From positions 44,090,496 to 44,154,495 of the forward strand of contig JALIGW010000003.1 in the NCBI GenBank assembly GCA_023053685.1: 64,000 nt of DNA, written 5' to 3'. The translations under genes and the position numbers were made by a program. Each line of letters starts with the position of its first letter. Position 1 is the stretch's first letter. The notes under the pieces were generated by a model. It searched no databases. It was given only the letters and a program-made list of their open reading frames with translations, and was not told where the DNA came from. The DNA is from Diadophis punctatus similis (lineage: Eukaryota > Chordata > Lepidosauria > Squamata > Dipsadidae). Shown here piece after piece: positions 46,701-59,865 of the stretch.

Positions 46701-49700
46701 TTAACATCAAAAGTTCGCTTACAGCCCTGCAAGTAAAAATTAAATACAAAAATTATTGTTCTTATGTTTACAGAACTTTAAAATTCCCTCTAAATATTGC
46801 ATGCAATATTTATCCACATAACCTTTGATGGTTTGTGATTTAAATGCCAAAATATACATTGATTTTGTACCCAGATATTTATTGGTCTCATGCATTTAAA
46901 TTAAATCCATGCCAGTGGAAATAAATCTGTTTTAATTTCTTCATATGTTTTTAAAAAATAATTTAAAGATCCTAAATATTAAATTTGTTTTTAAACAGAA
47001 GGTCTTCAAGGGAGGTATCAAATAGGAACTTCATAAGATTTAATATTCTCTCTCAAGTTATATCAGTAATGTATTTAAGGAGTAGTAACTAAGCAGCTTC
47101 TTATCTTTTATTATTTTGTATATCTTAGTTAAATTTGACCTTTCTAAGTTTGCAAATCTTCCCTAAACATAAAAGTTATGAAACTTGTGTAGGGGGTATA
47201 CTACAGAGCCACACTGTGAAAGGATTGTGCAGTAAATCCTGGTAATTCAGCTACATGTTTAATAGATCCAAGAAAAAATGGGTATATTCTTGGGATAGCT
47301 GTATATAATTTTGTTATTTGGCCTAAGCAAAGTAGTAACAATTGTTTACTTGGTGGTTGTTCTTGTCCTAATTAGCATTGTGATCTGTGAAAGGATCTTA
47401 TTCTTTAGAGTGTTGGAACTCTCTTCTGTAACCCTCTATAATATTGATAGCAAAGGCTGGTGGATTTTTAATAGCTAAATTAAATTTCCTTTAATAGGAA
47501 AAATAATATAAAGTAATTAATCTTTTTAAAAAAAATTTGCAGTTGGAGATTATAGTGGGTTGCATATATGCTCATCATACATCACTTAGATAAGGTATGT
47601 GGTACAGTTCTAAAAGTTCCTTCAGTTAAAATAGACTGATAGTGTAGGTGATCACTACAGTTTAATACTCTCAAATGCAGTATAGTTAATTTTGAATTCT
47701 GACTCAGAAAATTACATCTAACCTGTGTTATTGCAATCAAGGCTTGTAATTTTCTTTTGATTTTACTTGTACCAAATGTAAATAAATTTAAAATTGTGCT
47801 AGTCACAGCTTGAGATACTGATAGTAACCATTGAGCAGAATCAGTTGCAGTTGTCAGTTTCAGCTGGGAAGTAGGAGATGCTACTCTTCAGTACTTGATG
47901 AGGGAGAGCAGCATAAGCATAATTGTATTTTTACTTCTGAGAGGTTAAATCAGCTTGGAGTTTGTCGGTAAGTCTATAGAAAATAATCCCTCTTCCAGTG
48001 AAATTATTAAATATATACTTAATTGAATCAATACTGTCATTGTTCAGGTCAATTTGTTCAATATTGTTCAGGTCAATTTATACTTGGGCTGAGTGAAAGA
48101 AATTTTTGCTCATTGAAAAATATCTTAAATTTTAGTTAAAAAGAAAAGGGAAGAAAACCAATAAATGTGGTCTACAACAAAACATTTTACATTTGGACTA
48201 TCCACACAAATATTTTGTGGGAATCCTGTATAAATAATTGAAGATTCAGTAAAAAAAAAAAAGTAAGTGACAAAATCTTGGAAAATGACTTAACGTTTTA
48301 TGTAGAGGATATGAAGCACCTAGACCCGCTAGGTATTTCTGACTTCCAGTTTACATAATCTTTGGTTGTTAGCAACAGTCTTTCATGCTACAGACTACAA
48401 TTAATGTAGTTCTCTATATACTTTAAGATGGTTGTGTCTTACTTCCTAGGTGTGTATGAAATAGAAAATGTTTTTGTTTCCGATGCAAACATTACCATTC
48501 AGATGTTTTGTCAATCCATTTTGAACAGTTACCTCAGTTTTTGAAAACGTAAGTTTTCAGATGTTATGGCCACGGTATTCTGATCAAGAAAAGGGCAATT
48601 CTTTGCTGCCATTTAGTAACCATCTACATTTATTCAGCCCAAATCCACAAAATCTTAGCTTTTGCATGCATAAGCAGATATTTTCACTGGAGGTATAGGC
48701 ATTCTAGTGAAATGTGAGGAGAGCTAGGCTACCTTGTGCATGAGAGAACACTTTTCAATCAATCCTGTCCTCTAGAGCAGAAAATACTACATTCCAGTCA
48801 GATTATGTTTATGTATACAGAATGAATTACATTTGTTGTCAAAACACCAAATACAATACTTACATGACTTTTGCACATAACTTAGTTTTGCACATCTGAG
48901 TGCTACAGGCACAAAACTGCACCAACAGGTCAAGCATGCTTGTTTAGTAAAATGCACAATCAATTGTATCAACAGTGCACAAGAGTATTGTACACAATCC
49001 ATAAAGAATCCTCTTTGCATTTTTAAAATACATTCTAAAGTTTCTATAAAAGGAAAGGCATAAGGAGAAAGAATGAGCAATATCCATGTTAAAACTTAAG
49101 TCAATCAACCCATTACCATATTTTTTGCTTTCAAATGCACTCAGTCAGAAACTCAGCTGAAAGCTTACAGAACCAAAAAAGCCATCAGTGCAGAAATTTG
49201 GGGGGAGGGGGGAGAAAGAACATGGTAATGTCTTGCTGAATTTAGTTATGCACACACACTTTCATCTTGTTAATTGGGAGTTTTCAGGATGCCTTTGAAG
49301 TTGAAGAAACTGCACAAAAAGGCAATCTGAATCTCAACATCAGTGAACCATGTGGATCTCATCTGATGTGCATCTCAGGTGATATGAGCCAGAGACACAT
49401 CCCACTGATCTCTTGCCTGTACTGGCGACTTAATAACAGATTAAGAACTTGAAAAGGTGAGTTGATAGAATAGTCTGGACACAGAGATAAAAGACATAGA
49501 CCTCAGTCTTCACTGGTCCCAGCAAAGGGACGTTCATCTTGAGGACATATAATCAAATCCATTTTCAGGTATGAATTGTGATATTGCCACACCACTTAGC
49601 CGGGAGAACTTTGTCTTCCTCAGGACCTCTTAGTTGGTGAGAAAGAAGCGTATAGCTGGACAACTATTACTGGATCTGGTGAGACCTTTACATCAATTGC

Positions 49701-51085
49701 CCAAAACAAGCAGGTTCAACTTTCCTCTGGAAAACAACTCTTGTCTGGCAATAGATCACTGGAATTGAGGTTGGTGTTCTTGGGCTTGCCAGGCAGAATC
49801 CCAGGCTCCAAATTCCTTGTCTTAGCTGCACCTAAATCTGATCTTCAGCTAAGTTGAGCAACCAAAAGTTCTTGGGAGCAGGCAGAGATTGCTTCCTTCA
49901 CCCTTGGGTCACAAACTGACAAACGCTAAGAATCAAAGAACTGGCCACTGTAGGACTGCAGTGTGATTGGGTTTCCAATGCCATGTCATCCTCAGAATCA
50001 AGGTTCTTCAAGCATATTTTGAAGAAGAAAATATAGAAACTCCCAGTCTGGCTATTTCTGCACTTGAGATTCATTGCAAAGAAACACTGAAGTGCATGCA
50101 TGCTCTGAATCCCCTCTCCGATTCTAAGAAACTAGCAGTCAGTGTCATCCAGTAGCCTCTTTAAAAAATAATTGGGACTTTCACCGAAGGGGAACATCTA
50201 CCTCTTCTTCACATTTGGGTAGAAATAAACATGAATCTTACAATAGTGGTCTATTAAAGCTGTGTGACAGGCTGTAATCTACTGCTGGACCTCTGCAGAC
50301 CAAGATCAACTCAATGTAAGTTGCCAAATTGCTTTTCATAGATTGGCTTCACTGTAACTATAAAGCCACAGCTGAGATTTGGTAGCATGATTACTCAATT
50401 AACCAGCTCAACATGGTTAATGGCTGTGCACTTCTCATTTTCCACATGATTCCCCCATCTAGCATCTCTGCATGAAGCAACACCCACCTGGGAAGCACTG
50501 GGTCTACAGCAGCAAACATCTCACCTCCCACTGGTGGATAGTGAAGGAGAGGTAAAAAATACCCTCCATCTCAATGGAATCAAATGTCCGAGGTGGAATG
50601 GACACCAGTATTGGGCCTGCTGCCCTTTCCTAGTGATACAGAGAGGAAGGCACAATTCAGTTGCTGAAAAAGGTATGGGCATGTGGTAGTCATAGAAAAT
50701 TAGATGAAGTGCCACTTGAATGGCTGAACATTCAGAATCTATCATCTGAAGGGTATATTTCATATTTGATGCCTTGGACCACTCTGCCACTTGCCACCTG
50801 TTGCAACCAGTGTGCAAACATATTGCTTTGGCTAACAGCAGAAACCTTACTATTAATCAACAAAACGGGTACCTAGTACTGCCAGAGGTGGGAAGGAGAC
50901 TCCAATTATGTCTAAACAGGAAATGAAGTATCTCTGAGATCGAAAGATGCCCCATATCCTTCCTATCTCTAGGAGTTGCAGACCAAAGGCATGAGTCTTC
51001 AAGGACAAGTACTTCCATCAGATTCTGCCCTTGGCCACTCAGCATATCCATTTGGTGTAGTAGATGGTGTGCTAGGATGTCTGAA
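46701..51085. other. No gene seen
   Basis: AT-rich single-copy-looking sequence downstream of SRSF3 with no supported exon. A G-rich run occurs at 49,200. Short frames here lack splice or family support. Confidence 0.6.
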
Positions 51086-51087
51086 GT

Positions 51088-51285
51088 GGATCTACGACAA
51101 CCCGCTATGGCCAATTCGCCGCAGCCAACTCAGCATAGAACAATTCACCACGGCAAACTCAGCATGGGACAACTCATCACGGGACAAGAGTTACAAAATT
51201 AAAATATTTTTAAAATTATTTTAAATGATTACATTGAATTGTTGAATTGTCACACAGCGAGTTGGCCATGGTGAGTTGTCCCGTT
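51088..51285. mobile_element. MITE-like palindromic repeat
   Basis: Phrases such as GGGACAACTCATCACGG and CCATGGTGAGTTGTCCC are inverted around an AT-rich centre. GGCCAATTCGCCGCAGCC and related words are repeated at the left. Borders not determined. Confidence 0.45.
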
Positions 51286-51974
51286 CCTGTCTGAAGCATC
51301 ATTACCATCACATGCTGGGAGATTCAGACTTTCCTTCTCAGAACTTGGGCTGCTGAGGAAAGTGGAGGCACATCTACGATCGTCATCTGGGCTTGTGCGG
51401 TGTGTAGAATTGCTTCAGCAATGGGTTCTTCCTGAGCACCGCCCACCATGGTTCCCCCAAAGAACTCTTATGGCATGGGTTCAGCTGAAGCCTCCTTACA
51501 GTGTCTCTGCAGACAAGCAAATATTGGCCCCAACTTCCCTTTGCCCTAATTTCTCTGAGCAGTGAGTACTATAGTGGGCTTGGGGTTGGTGAAGATAGTT
51601 TGAAAAAGGTTCCTGGCTAGTCTAAAATTGGCATGATGGTGGAGTTGAACATTTTTTAAAGCAAGTTTCTGGACAAAAAAAGAAAGGAATCTTCATGCAT
51701 GTATTCAGAAAGCAGTATTGTAATGTGATCAGCATCCATCAGGTTGGGAAAAAATTAGTTCCTGCTCATATAACAGCAGGCTTATTTGGATTAAATGTTT
51801 TGGGGGTGACAGAAATATTCTTTTGAATTCAAACGGTCTGATCTAAAAAGTGACGAAATGGAAAATCCCTTTAACCATCACACATTCCACCACATTGAAT
51901 CAAAATTGAAATGATAAGAATAGCAGGAGTCAAAATGAAATTGGGGCTGTGGAGGTTGTAGTCAGTTAGCCAGG

Positions 51975-51977
51975 TAT

Positions 51978-52052
<75 letters not shown>

Positions 52053-52160
52053 TTAATTATTAGGTTCTTTTATGCCGCCCTACTCCCTAAGGACTCAGGG
52101 CAGCGTAGTTATCACTAGTCACTACAAATCCAGGAACACCACCAGTCCTGCTCTGAGCCC
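51975..52160 (-). mobile_element. LINE 3' end with (TTTA)n tail
   Basis: About 19 TTTA units followed by TATGCCGCCCTACTCCC and AAGGACTCAGGGCAGC, the 3' end of the LINE family at 20.0 and 63.6 kb, in minus orientation. Confidence 0.75.
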
Positions 52161-52239
52161 AGCGGCTTTGCAACAAATTCCCTTGGCAGTTTTTCCCCAG
52201 ATCCAGAATGGCTTCCTCTGTCTGGTATTTTTTAAATGA

Positions 52240-52540
52240 CTGCAGTTTTATTTATTTCTTTTTTAAAAAAACATTCGTATAGCTGCCAATCTTAAACCAA
52301 ACACTGGGTGGCTTACAACTAAAAATAAAGCCCCATATATACACAATAAAAACAAATAATAATAATAAATCCAATAAGTAGAAAAACTTGGTACCACAAT
52401 CACACTCCCCTAATAAAACCCACATGTTCTTGCCCACTCTGAGCTCACCCCATCCCACTTCTTGGAGGGGGTGGGGGTGGAAGCCAGCTTTTCCCTGCCT
52501 TCTGGTCAGGGTGGGGCCTGTCAAATCTCAGGGGGGTAGA
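52240..52540 (-). mobile_element. Old LINE 3' UTR fragment
   Basis: TTTAAAAAAACATTCGTATAG, CACTGGGTGGCTTACAAC and AATAAAAACAAATAATAATA, then GGAGGGGGTGGGGGTGG, resemble a LINE 3' region. Low detail. Confidence 0.5.
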
Positions 52541-55500
52541 TGTTCTATAAGTCAAGGGCTACAATGGAAATGTCACAAAAGTAATCTGCCAACCAGTTTA
52601 AACGGCAGTAGTTTAAACAGCAGTATGGACCCAATCCTGTTCCACTGGTCCAGAAGGAGAATGCAAAAGAAGTATTTCAACTGCAACAATCAACACAGCA
52701 TCCAGCATAGAATCTTTTTCAATCCATACTCCCTTTGGTCCTTGTCTGGAACAAGACATCTAAAATACACATGTTTTAGTTCAGGCGCAGACCACCCCAA
52801 ATCAGCTGTTCCCTGCCTAGAACAGTTCAGACACAGAACATTCTGCATATTTCTTCCATCTCCCAATTGTTTTAATTTCAGTTTCTCCAACCTGGCTCAA
52901 GTTCAGGCAGCTCAAGTGTGATAAGGCAGGAATAAAATATTCTGAATATCTTGGCAAGACTGATAAAACTGACTTATCTGTGCAAAAGGATCAGCTTCTG
53001 CTTAAAGTTTAGCATCTCTTCTGTAGTTTTAGATTTGGGAACACTGATTATGCCACTGTGACCTGCATTGCAGGGGTCAATTGCTTTTAAACAACCTCTG
53101 GTGGTTTAAGGGGCACTTCTGGCTTTGTCTGGCATGCCAAGGGCTGCACTCCAAGAATAAGCAGATCCAGAATCCATTTGAGGAGGGTTTGGGGGGATCC
53201 TACAGAATAAAATAGGCACATAAAGCCCGCTCGGAGCTTAAGACCGTGCTTCTTACCTCCTGCAAAAAAAGATGAAATCTTTTACAAAAAGAATACTGGC
53301 AGACCACATGCCCACCTACCACTATACTTTTTGCACCTGGCTCTGCACAGTGTGTAATCCTGGCCTATGTTTTCCAACAGACACATTTAATTAGTCATAC
53401 AATTTAATGAGAGCCTAGCAGTGTGTTGACACAATTCATGATTTCCTTACGATCTGCAAAACGTAAGTCCAGTGGGTGGCAGACTTAGTTGCCAGAAGCT
53501 GGGAAGCATAGGACGAAGCCTTTGTAATCACATTTCAGATGAGAAAGAACCTGTTCTGGCTGCAGGATCTAGGGAATGCATGTGGTATTGGAGAGAGCAA
53601 AACTGACAGAGTCTGTCAGCTTCTATAGCTGGTTGGGTACCAGTTGCACTGTATTTCTCTCTGCTGAGAGGTCCATGAGAGTTCTAGCAAGCACGCAGGA
53701 ATGGAAACGGGAATCTTGCCCAATACTGTATCTAGTTAGGAAAGATACAGCAGGAGACATGCCAACCAAATTGCATTATCTTTTTGAGTCTCCCAGGAAT
53801 CGCCATCACTAGCAGATGAGAGCTGTAGGTTTCTAAATAATGTATGCCCTCAATTGAATATCTTCTACTCAAAAGAAAAAAAAACGCAGAGCATATTGAC
53901 ACTGAAATCTTAACATCATCTGCTTTCATCGGATGCTGATAAAATTGAAGCAGTTGACTAAAGTAACAGAATGTATAAACATTTACACATTCCTTCATTT
54001 AACATCTTTTTCACAAAACCTAAAGATGATTTCATTATACGGGATTGTTCAAGCTATGTTTATCGAAAGATGCTGAACTCAGTGAGTGTACAGAAGCTGA
54101 TACAATTTACAGGTCTCCATTCTGAAATCTATTACAACTATAGCTTTGACTTACTGATACTGAAAGTTTATTAGCAAAGATTATACACATCCATACATAT
54201 TCATTAGCTGATCCCTTTTTGGAATAAGCGACATTATGCAAAGTCCAAAAAAGAACTGGTGAGCAAAATAATTGGAAGGCAGGATATTAAGAAAAAGAAA
54301 TATAAATCTAGTTCACTCTATTCACTTTACTTCTTGTCTTTCTATCCTTCCAATCCAAATGTGCTCCCATCAGATCTGGACACCAATGTGTAGATGATTT
54401 GTTATCCCCCCCCCCTTTTTTGTAAACATCAACTCCATCCTGATTCATTTACTGATCATATTGTAATGTACTCTGTACTGAGTTGCCCTATCACTAATCC
54501 AGAAATATCAAATAACCAAAGAATTCAGTCACCAGGGTTGTTCTCTGGCAAACTCAAAGGGCCAACAGTACTAAAAGCTTGCATTGGCTACCAATCCTTT
54601 TCCAGGGAAAATGTAATGTACTGGTTCTCTAAAATCCTACACAGTTTGGGTCCCTGTTAGCTGAAATAATTACGTTGCTGTGGAATCTACTGTGGGCATT
54701 GAGGTCATTGGTGAGAATTTGGCTGCAGTTGCTGAAACTCAACTGGTGATGAAGCAGGAATGAAGCCTGCTTTATATGGTCCTGCTGGCTGGAATACACT
54801 TCCTCTTTCTTGTTTTTATTGTAACCTACTGTCAACTTACAACAGCTGGTGAAATAAATAAAGCCTTTTCTGTCATTTAACTTTCCCTGCTTCAAAATTG
54901 CCACGTCATAGCGCTGCAATACTTATTGAGAGGCTACAAGTGCCAGAATTTTTCTTTCTTTTCAGTTCTAAGAAGGTTTTTTTTAAAAGAGATTTAAAGA
55001 TATTAGAAAGCCCTAATAGAGCTGGCCAAGATTCTATTCAAACATTCTCTATTGCATTTGTATGTCATTTCACGGAAGGATAGAATTTCAGGTCTGCTAG
55101 TTTTGATGGATGGTGATTCCAAGGCCAAAATGAGAACTAAAACCGTAAGTACACAAGGGATCTGTGCCTATTAGCTGGCAACCAGATTGGTTGGCAATCT
55201 TGAGAGTTGTACAGTAGTCCAAAAAGCTCCATGCTTTAGTCATTTTCATTTTTTTCAGATGCTAGTACAGTATTCCTTATTTTGGGGAGGGTGATTTTTA
55301 TTAAAAATAATGGAAGCCCCTCAGCATCTGTCCACACTTTTTATTCAAAATGGATGAGCTTAATTATTTAACATAACCAAGTAAAGAGGCAATAAAACAA
55401 CCAGAACCAACTATATTAAAGTGTACATCAGGCCTATTCTACATTTTTTCTTCCATTTACAGATATAAAATATCAATTTTAGAGGAAAAAAATAACAAAA

Positions 55501-55690
55501 ACTTACAATAACATGGTTGCACAAGTGTGCACGTCCTTTTATAAATAGGGATGTAGCTGCATTCAGAATTAACCAATAAGCATTCGAACTGATGTTAAAC
55601 AGTAGTTGGTATACACCTGCCACCAATTAAAGTAACTCTGATCAAGCCAATATAAAATTCAGCTGTTGTAGGATTTTTCTGACATTTATT
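52541..55690. other. No gene seen
   Basis: Apparently unique AT-rich spacer. A 177-codon frame from 52,388 starts in a LINE and has no recognised domain. Confidence 0.55.
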
Positions 55691-55694
55691 CAAT

Positions 55695-56845
55695 TGCTCT
55701 TACTGCAAAATTCACGGTCTGCCAAGACCTTGCAAAGCATCAAAGGGATTTTATTGGTGAAAGGTATCAGTCAGAAGAAGGGTACAAAAAATTTTCAGGG
55801 CATTGGACGTACCATGGAACATAGGATGGTAATGTTCAATGGGTGGAGAAAATATAGCACAACAGTGACATTACCAAGATGATAACAAGGATTTTAATTT
55901 TCATTGATGAAAAAACAGAAAAAACTGGTCCGAAAGGCTGCCAAGAAGCCTAAAGCAACATTAAACTTCATCTAGTCTGACAAAAGCATGTGGGGAAATG
56001 TGTTAGGGTCTGATGAGACCAAGGTTGAATTTTTTAGCCATAATCCCAAAAAGTATGTTTGTGCAAAAATAACACAGTGTGTCATCAAAAGTACACCGTA
56101 CCCCCACTGAAGATCGGTGGTGATGGCAGTATTATGCTTTGGGGCTGCTTTTCTTCAGCTGGAACTGAGGCTTTGGTCAAGGTGTAGGGAATTATGAACA
56201 GTTCCAAGTATTAGTCAATTTTGGAACAAAACCTCCAGGCCTCTGCTAAAATGCTGAAGATGAAAAGGAATTTCACCTTTCAACATCACAACCCAAAGCA
56301 CACCTCCAAATCAGGGGTGTAATGCAGCCACCTCGCACGAGGTAGTAGCGCTGGTGGCGGGTGCTTCAGCGAACCGATAGCAGCGGCTGCTTGAGCTCCC
56401 CCCTCACTCGCCCGGCCGTCATTTCGGCCCGGTTTTAACCATCTGCGCATGTGCAGAAGGCTTTGCACATGCGCAGACGGTGGTGCATGCGAGCAAAGCA
56501 AGCGTACGCACCGCGCACACACATTCCCAAGCCAGTAGGAAAGGTAAGTTCATTTTTACCCCTGCTCCAAATCAATGAAAGAATGGCTTCACCAGAAGAA
56601 GATCAAAATTTTGGAATAACCCAGCCAGAGCTGAGACCTGAATCCAATTGAAAATCTGGGGGTGACTTGAAGAGGTTCATACATAGGAGACTCTGTTGCA
56701 ATTTGACAGATTTGGAGCGGTTTGGCAAGGAAGAGTGGCCAAAGATTCCCAAGGCAAGACATGCCATTCTGAAAGTCTCCTATCCAAAAGACTGAACGGT
56801 GTCATAAAATTAAAAGGTGCTCCAACAAAGTATTAGTTTAAAGAT
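55695..56845 (+). pseudogene. Tc1-type transposase fossil, interrupted by a hAT MITE
   Basis: Recognisable remnants include ACGGTCTGCCAAGACCTTGC, GTCTGATGAGACCAAGGTTG, TTTGGGGCTGCTTTTCTTCA and CTGAATCCAATTGAAAATCT. The HDN motif is read as HHN (codon CAC), so a catalytic Asp is lost, and several stops and frameshifts are present. A 253-bp hAT is inserted just after the PKHTS region. Confidence 0.85.
56312..56564. mobile_element. hAT MITE nested in the Tc1 fossil
   Basis: Ends CAGGGGTGTAATGCAGCC and TTTTTACCCCTG. CTCCAAAT is duplicated at 56,304-56,311 and 56,565-56,572. The GC-rich interior has CGCATGTGCAGAAGG words. Confidence 0.94.
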
Positions 56846-59725
56846 GTGCAAACGTAACTTTTTTTTTTTATTATTCCCCCCTCCAAAAAGATTTGTTTGT
56901 TTTTCAATTGAATTGCACAGCTTATATGTTACATTAAAGGTGGGAAAAATTCTGAAGTGATTTATCTTGGTCTGATTTTTTTAACATCTCAAAAACCTGG
57001 CACTTTAACAGGGATGTATAGGTTTTCTAAGTCCACTGTATTTCCCACCTTCCTTCTAAACCTTAAGATATCATGCATGGATCACTCGTGTGTCTGATTA
57101 AACTGAGAGAAAGTGACTGATGAAAAGCTCCATAATGAAATGGAAATTTGAACCTGGTCTCAATCCAATATTAACCACTGCTCTACCCTGGCTTGAGGAT
57201 AAAATAATCTCCATCCCCACATTGTTAATCCCTTGGCAATTTTCATCTTAATTTTGACAAAAGTTCCAGTGCATCATTATTAACTACCTTTCCCCCCCTG
57301 CAACAGCAATACAAGCAGGGGTCAAAGTGGCTGTTGGCTTCCAGAACAAGACCTCTTCCACTTCCCTATCTCAACAGCACTGGTATTGTAATGAAGCCTG
57401 GTGATCAGGGAAATGACCCTGTTTGCTAGAGGAAAATGTGTGTTGATGTTCCAGTTCAGTTGGTTACAGAACTATCTCGAACCGCAATAACTAAATTAGG
57501 AAGCGCCTTTTCTCTCTGCCACCTGGGCAGACACTCATAAATTTTCTTGCACAGCAGAGAGTCTAATTCTTTCTGTATAGATAGTTTAAAACATCCCCTG
57601 ATTGTCTGATGGGTAAACTTGGCTGCTAATCTAGCCTAAGGCATAACATGAACCTACAAGATAGAATAATATTGTATATCAGGCTTATCTTTGCCAAGTT
57701 ATACACATCTGTAATGATTTCCAAGTGTCAGAGATTAAGAAATGACAGCCCAGAGTAAAGAAGAGCTGTGTGTGGTTGATCCCTTAGTAACAACAGCAAC
57801 AGCCACAGATTTCTGACACGAGTACCATATTTCTGATGGTTTTTTTAATAGATAGCAGCCCTGATGATCCAATAAAAACAGGGATATTGTATGTTTATGA
57901 GGGCTAATTAAAGCAGTGGATGCATTTTGATTTCTACATTTGATGTTGATGAAAAAGAGAAAGAAACTCCAATTATGAGATGGAGTTTCTGAGTAAAGTA
58001 AGTTCAATAGCATTTAATTCACTTAATTTATAATTTGAGACTGTTGTAAACCATAGATAGATCCCTCCCCAATCATACCTCTATGGAATATTGCTTTTTA
58101 AAACTTAATTTAGTTCAGAAATCTGAATACCCCTTCTTGAAGTCTGAAAATCAAGCAGAGTGGGAAGGAAGGATTCAGACTCAATTGTACAAATGTTTTA
58201 TACCTCTCTGTGAACTGGTGTGAAATTTAGCATGATGATTAACATTCATGTGTGCATGCATGCATATGTAATCTAGTCAAGGGCATGCATTTTAATTATG
58301 CTTTTCCAGCAACATCCTAGAAGCAAATAACTGATTCAAAACAATAATCCACAGTATTTTATTACAAATAAGAAAAATGAGAATTAGATACATTACTTTT
58401 CAAGAAAAAGATTTTTTTCTCCATTTTAAAAGCTAGAATGCACACTGCACTGGTAACGCTTTTTATTATGAATTACTGGTTATTTGCAATGTATAAATTG
58501 CCAATTACTAGGCTATATTGCAGAAACATTTATGGTTAGTTCATACAATGTATTGCTGGTTGGGGTTTTTTTTTTGCATCTACAATATTGTAGATACTAA
58601 CTTGCTTTTGAAAAATATAAAGATTGTCCATTAAGGCTCTGTTGATAAATTTTGGTCTTAAACTACGTTTATTTGGTATTAATGCCTGATCTGGTTGATA
58701 ACACTAACAATGAATTGGAAGCCTTTAAAATACAAAGATAATTATGGAAGAAAGCTTAGTTTTAATCCTTTTCTTTAATTAATGCATCTGCTAACATTTT
58801 TGGAGGGTTTCCACGGTCAAGAATATTACAGAATTGAGACGTTACGAGAAAGGCCTTTTTGTATGCTCTCTGGGCTTGCTTCTGATAAAGGATTAACACT
58901 TTTTAAAAATCCATCGTTTTATGAAAAGACTAATTTAGAAGTAATCCTGGATGTGTATATTAAGTAGCCACATTGGTGTTGACATAGCCAGTAACATTTA
59001 AATTGCCTTGCTACCCTCTGTATATTAGCCCAGACATAATCTAAGGCCAGGATATAAGAAATCTGAGTATTGCATGCACCTGATTTAAACATGATGCTGA
59101 CTGGCTATCAGATCAATATATGGAGCTTTTTCCTCCACTCATTTAATTAAAGTGATCTTGGGACTTAAGAACAACCAGGTTCCTCCCTCTGCCCCCACAA
59201 ATCCTTTCAATATTTGGATGAGTGGAAAAAAAGTGAAAGATGTTTCTGCTTTTTCAAGTGCCCTGTAATTGTTAAACCACTTAGCTTTCTGTGGGCAGGA
59301 GGCATTATGGGATGGTGGATAGTCTTTCTAGCACCTTTCCCAAATAAGGAAAATTCAAGGCTATTATTTTTGGTATTTTAATTTATTGAAACATAGTTTG
59401 TCATTCTGAACTTGCCTTGTAGTTAGCATTAGGCTGAGTGCTAAAGAAAATCTTATTTGAAGACAAAAGTTGTAGAATGTTAAAAATGCCAGCTGCATTC
59501 TGGCATAACACAAAACTGAGAACAGCTGGTTGGCACACAAAGGGAGCCAAAACTAAAATACTTTAGAGCTAGTAAGATCTATGAATTGAATTGCATTTTA
59601 AAAATGTTGGAATTAGTAGATATAAATTATAATATTAATAATTCAATTAACTGCTGCTGCCTTCAATGTTAAACCCATTTAGACAGCAACATCAAGACAA
59701 TCTTGGTTGATTTTGAAATGTTAAT
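56846..59725. other. No gene seen
   Basis: AT-rich spacer with short unsupported frames. Confidence 0.55.
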
Positions 59726-59728
59726 TAG

Positions 59729-59865
59729 TGTCAAGCCTTACTAGTTCTAGGATGGGAGACCACCAGGAAATCTCTGGGTCATTGGGACTGGGAAGTTGAA
59801 AATAATCTTCAAAGAAGTGGTGGTAAACCATTAGTTTTCTGTTATCAATAAACTATTTGGACATA
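59729..59865 (+). mobile_element. 5S rRNA-like SINE fragment
   Basis: TACTAGTTCTAGGATGGGAG followed by ACCACCAGGAAATCTC copies the box C region of 5S rRNA (GGATGGGAGACC). It continues into GAAGTGGTGGTAAACCA, a tail seen in squamate SINEs. Confidence 0.55.

Noticed and set aside
52388..52921. 177-codon plus-strand frame
   Set aside because: Begins in LINE 3' UTR sequence, with no recognised motif and no splice support.
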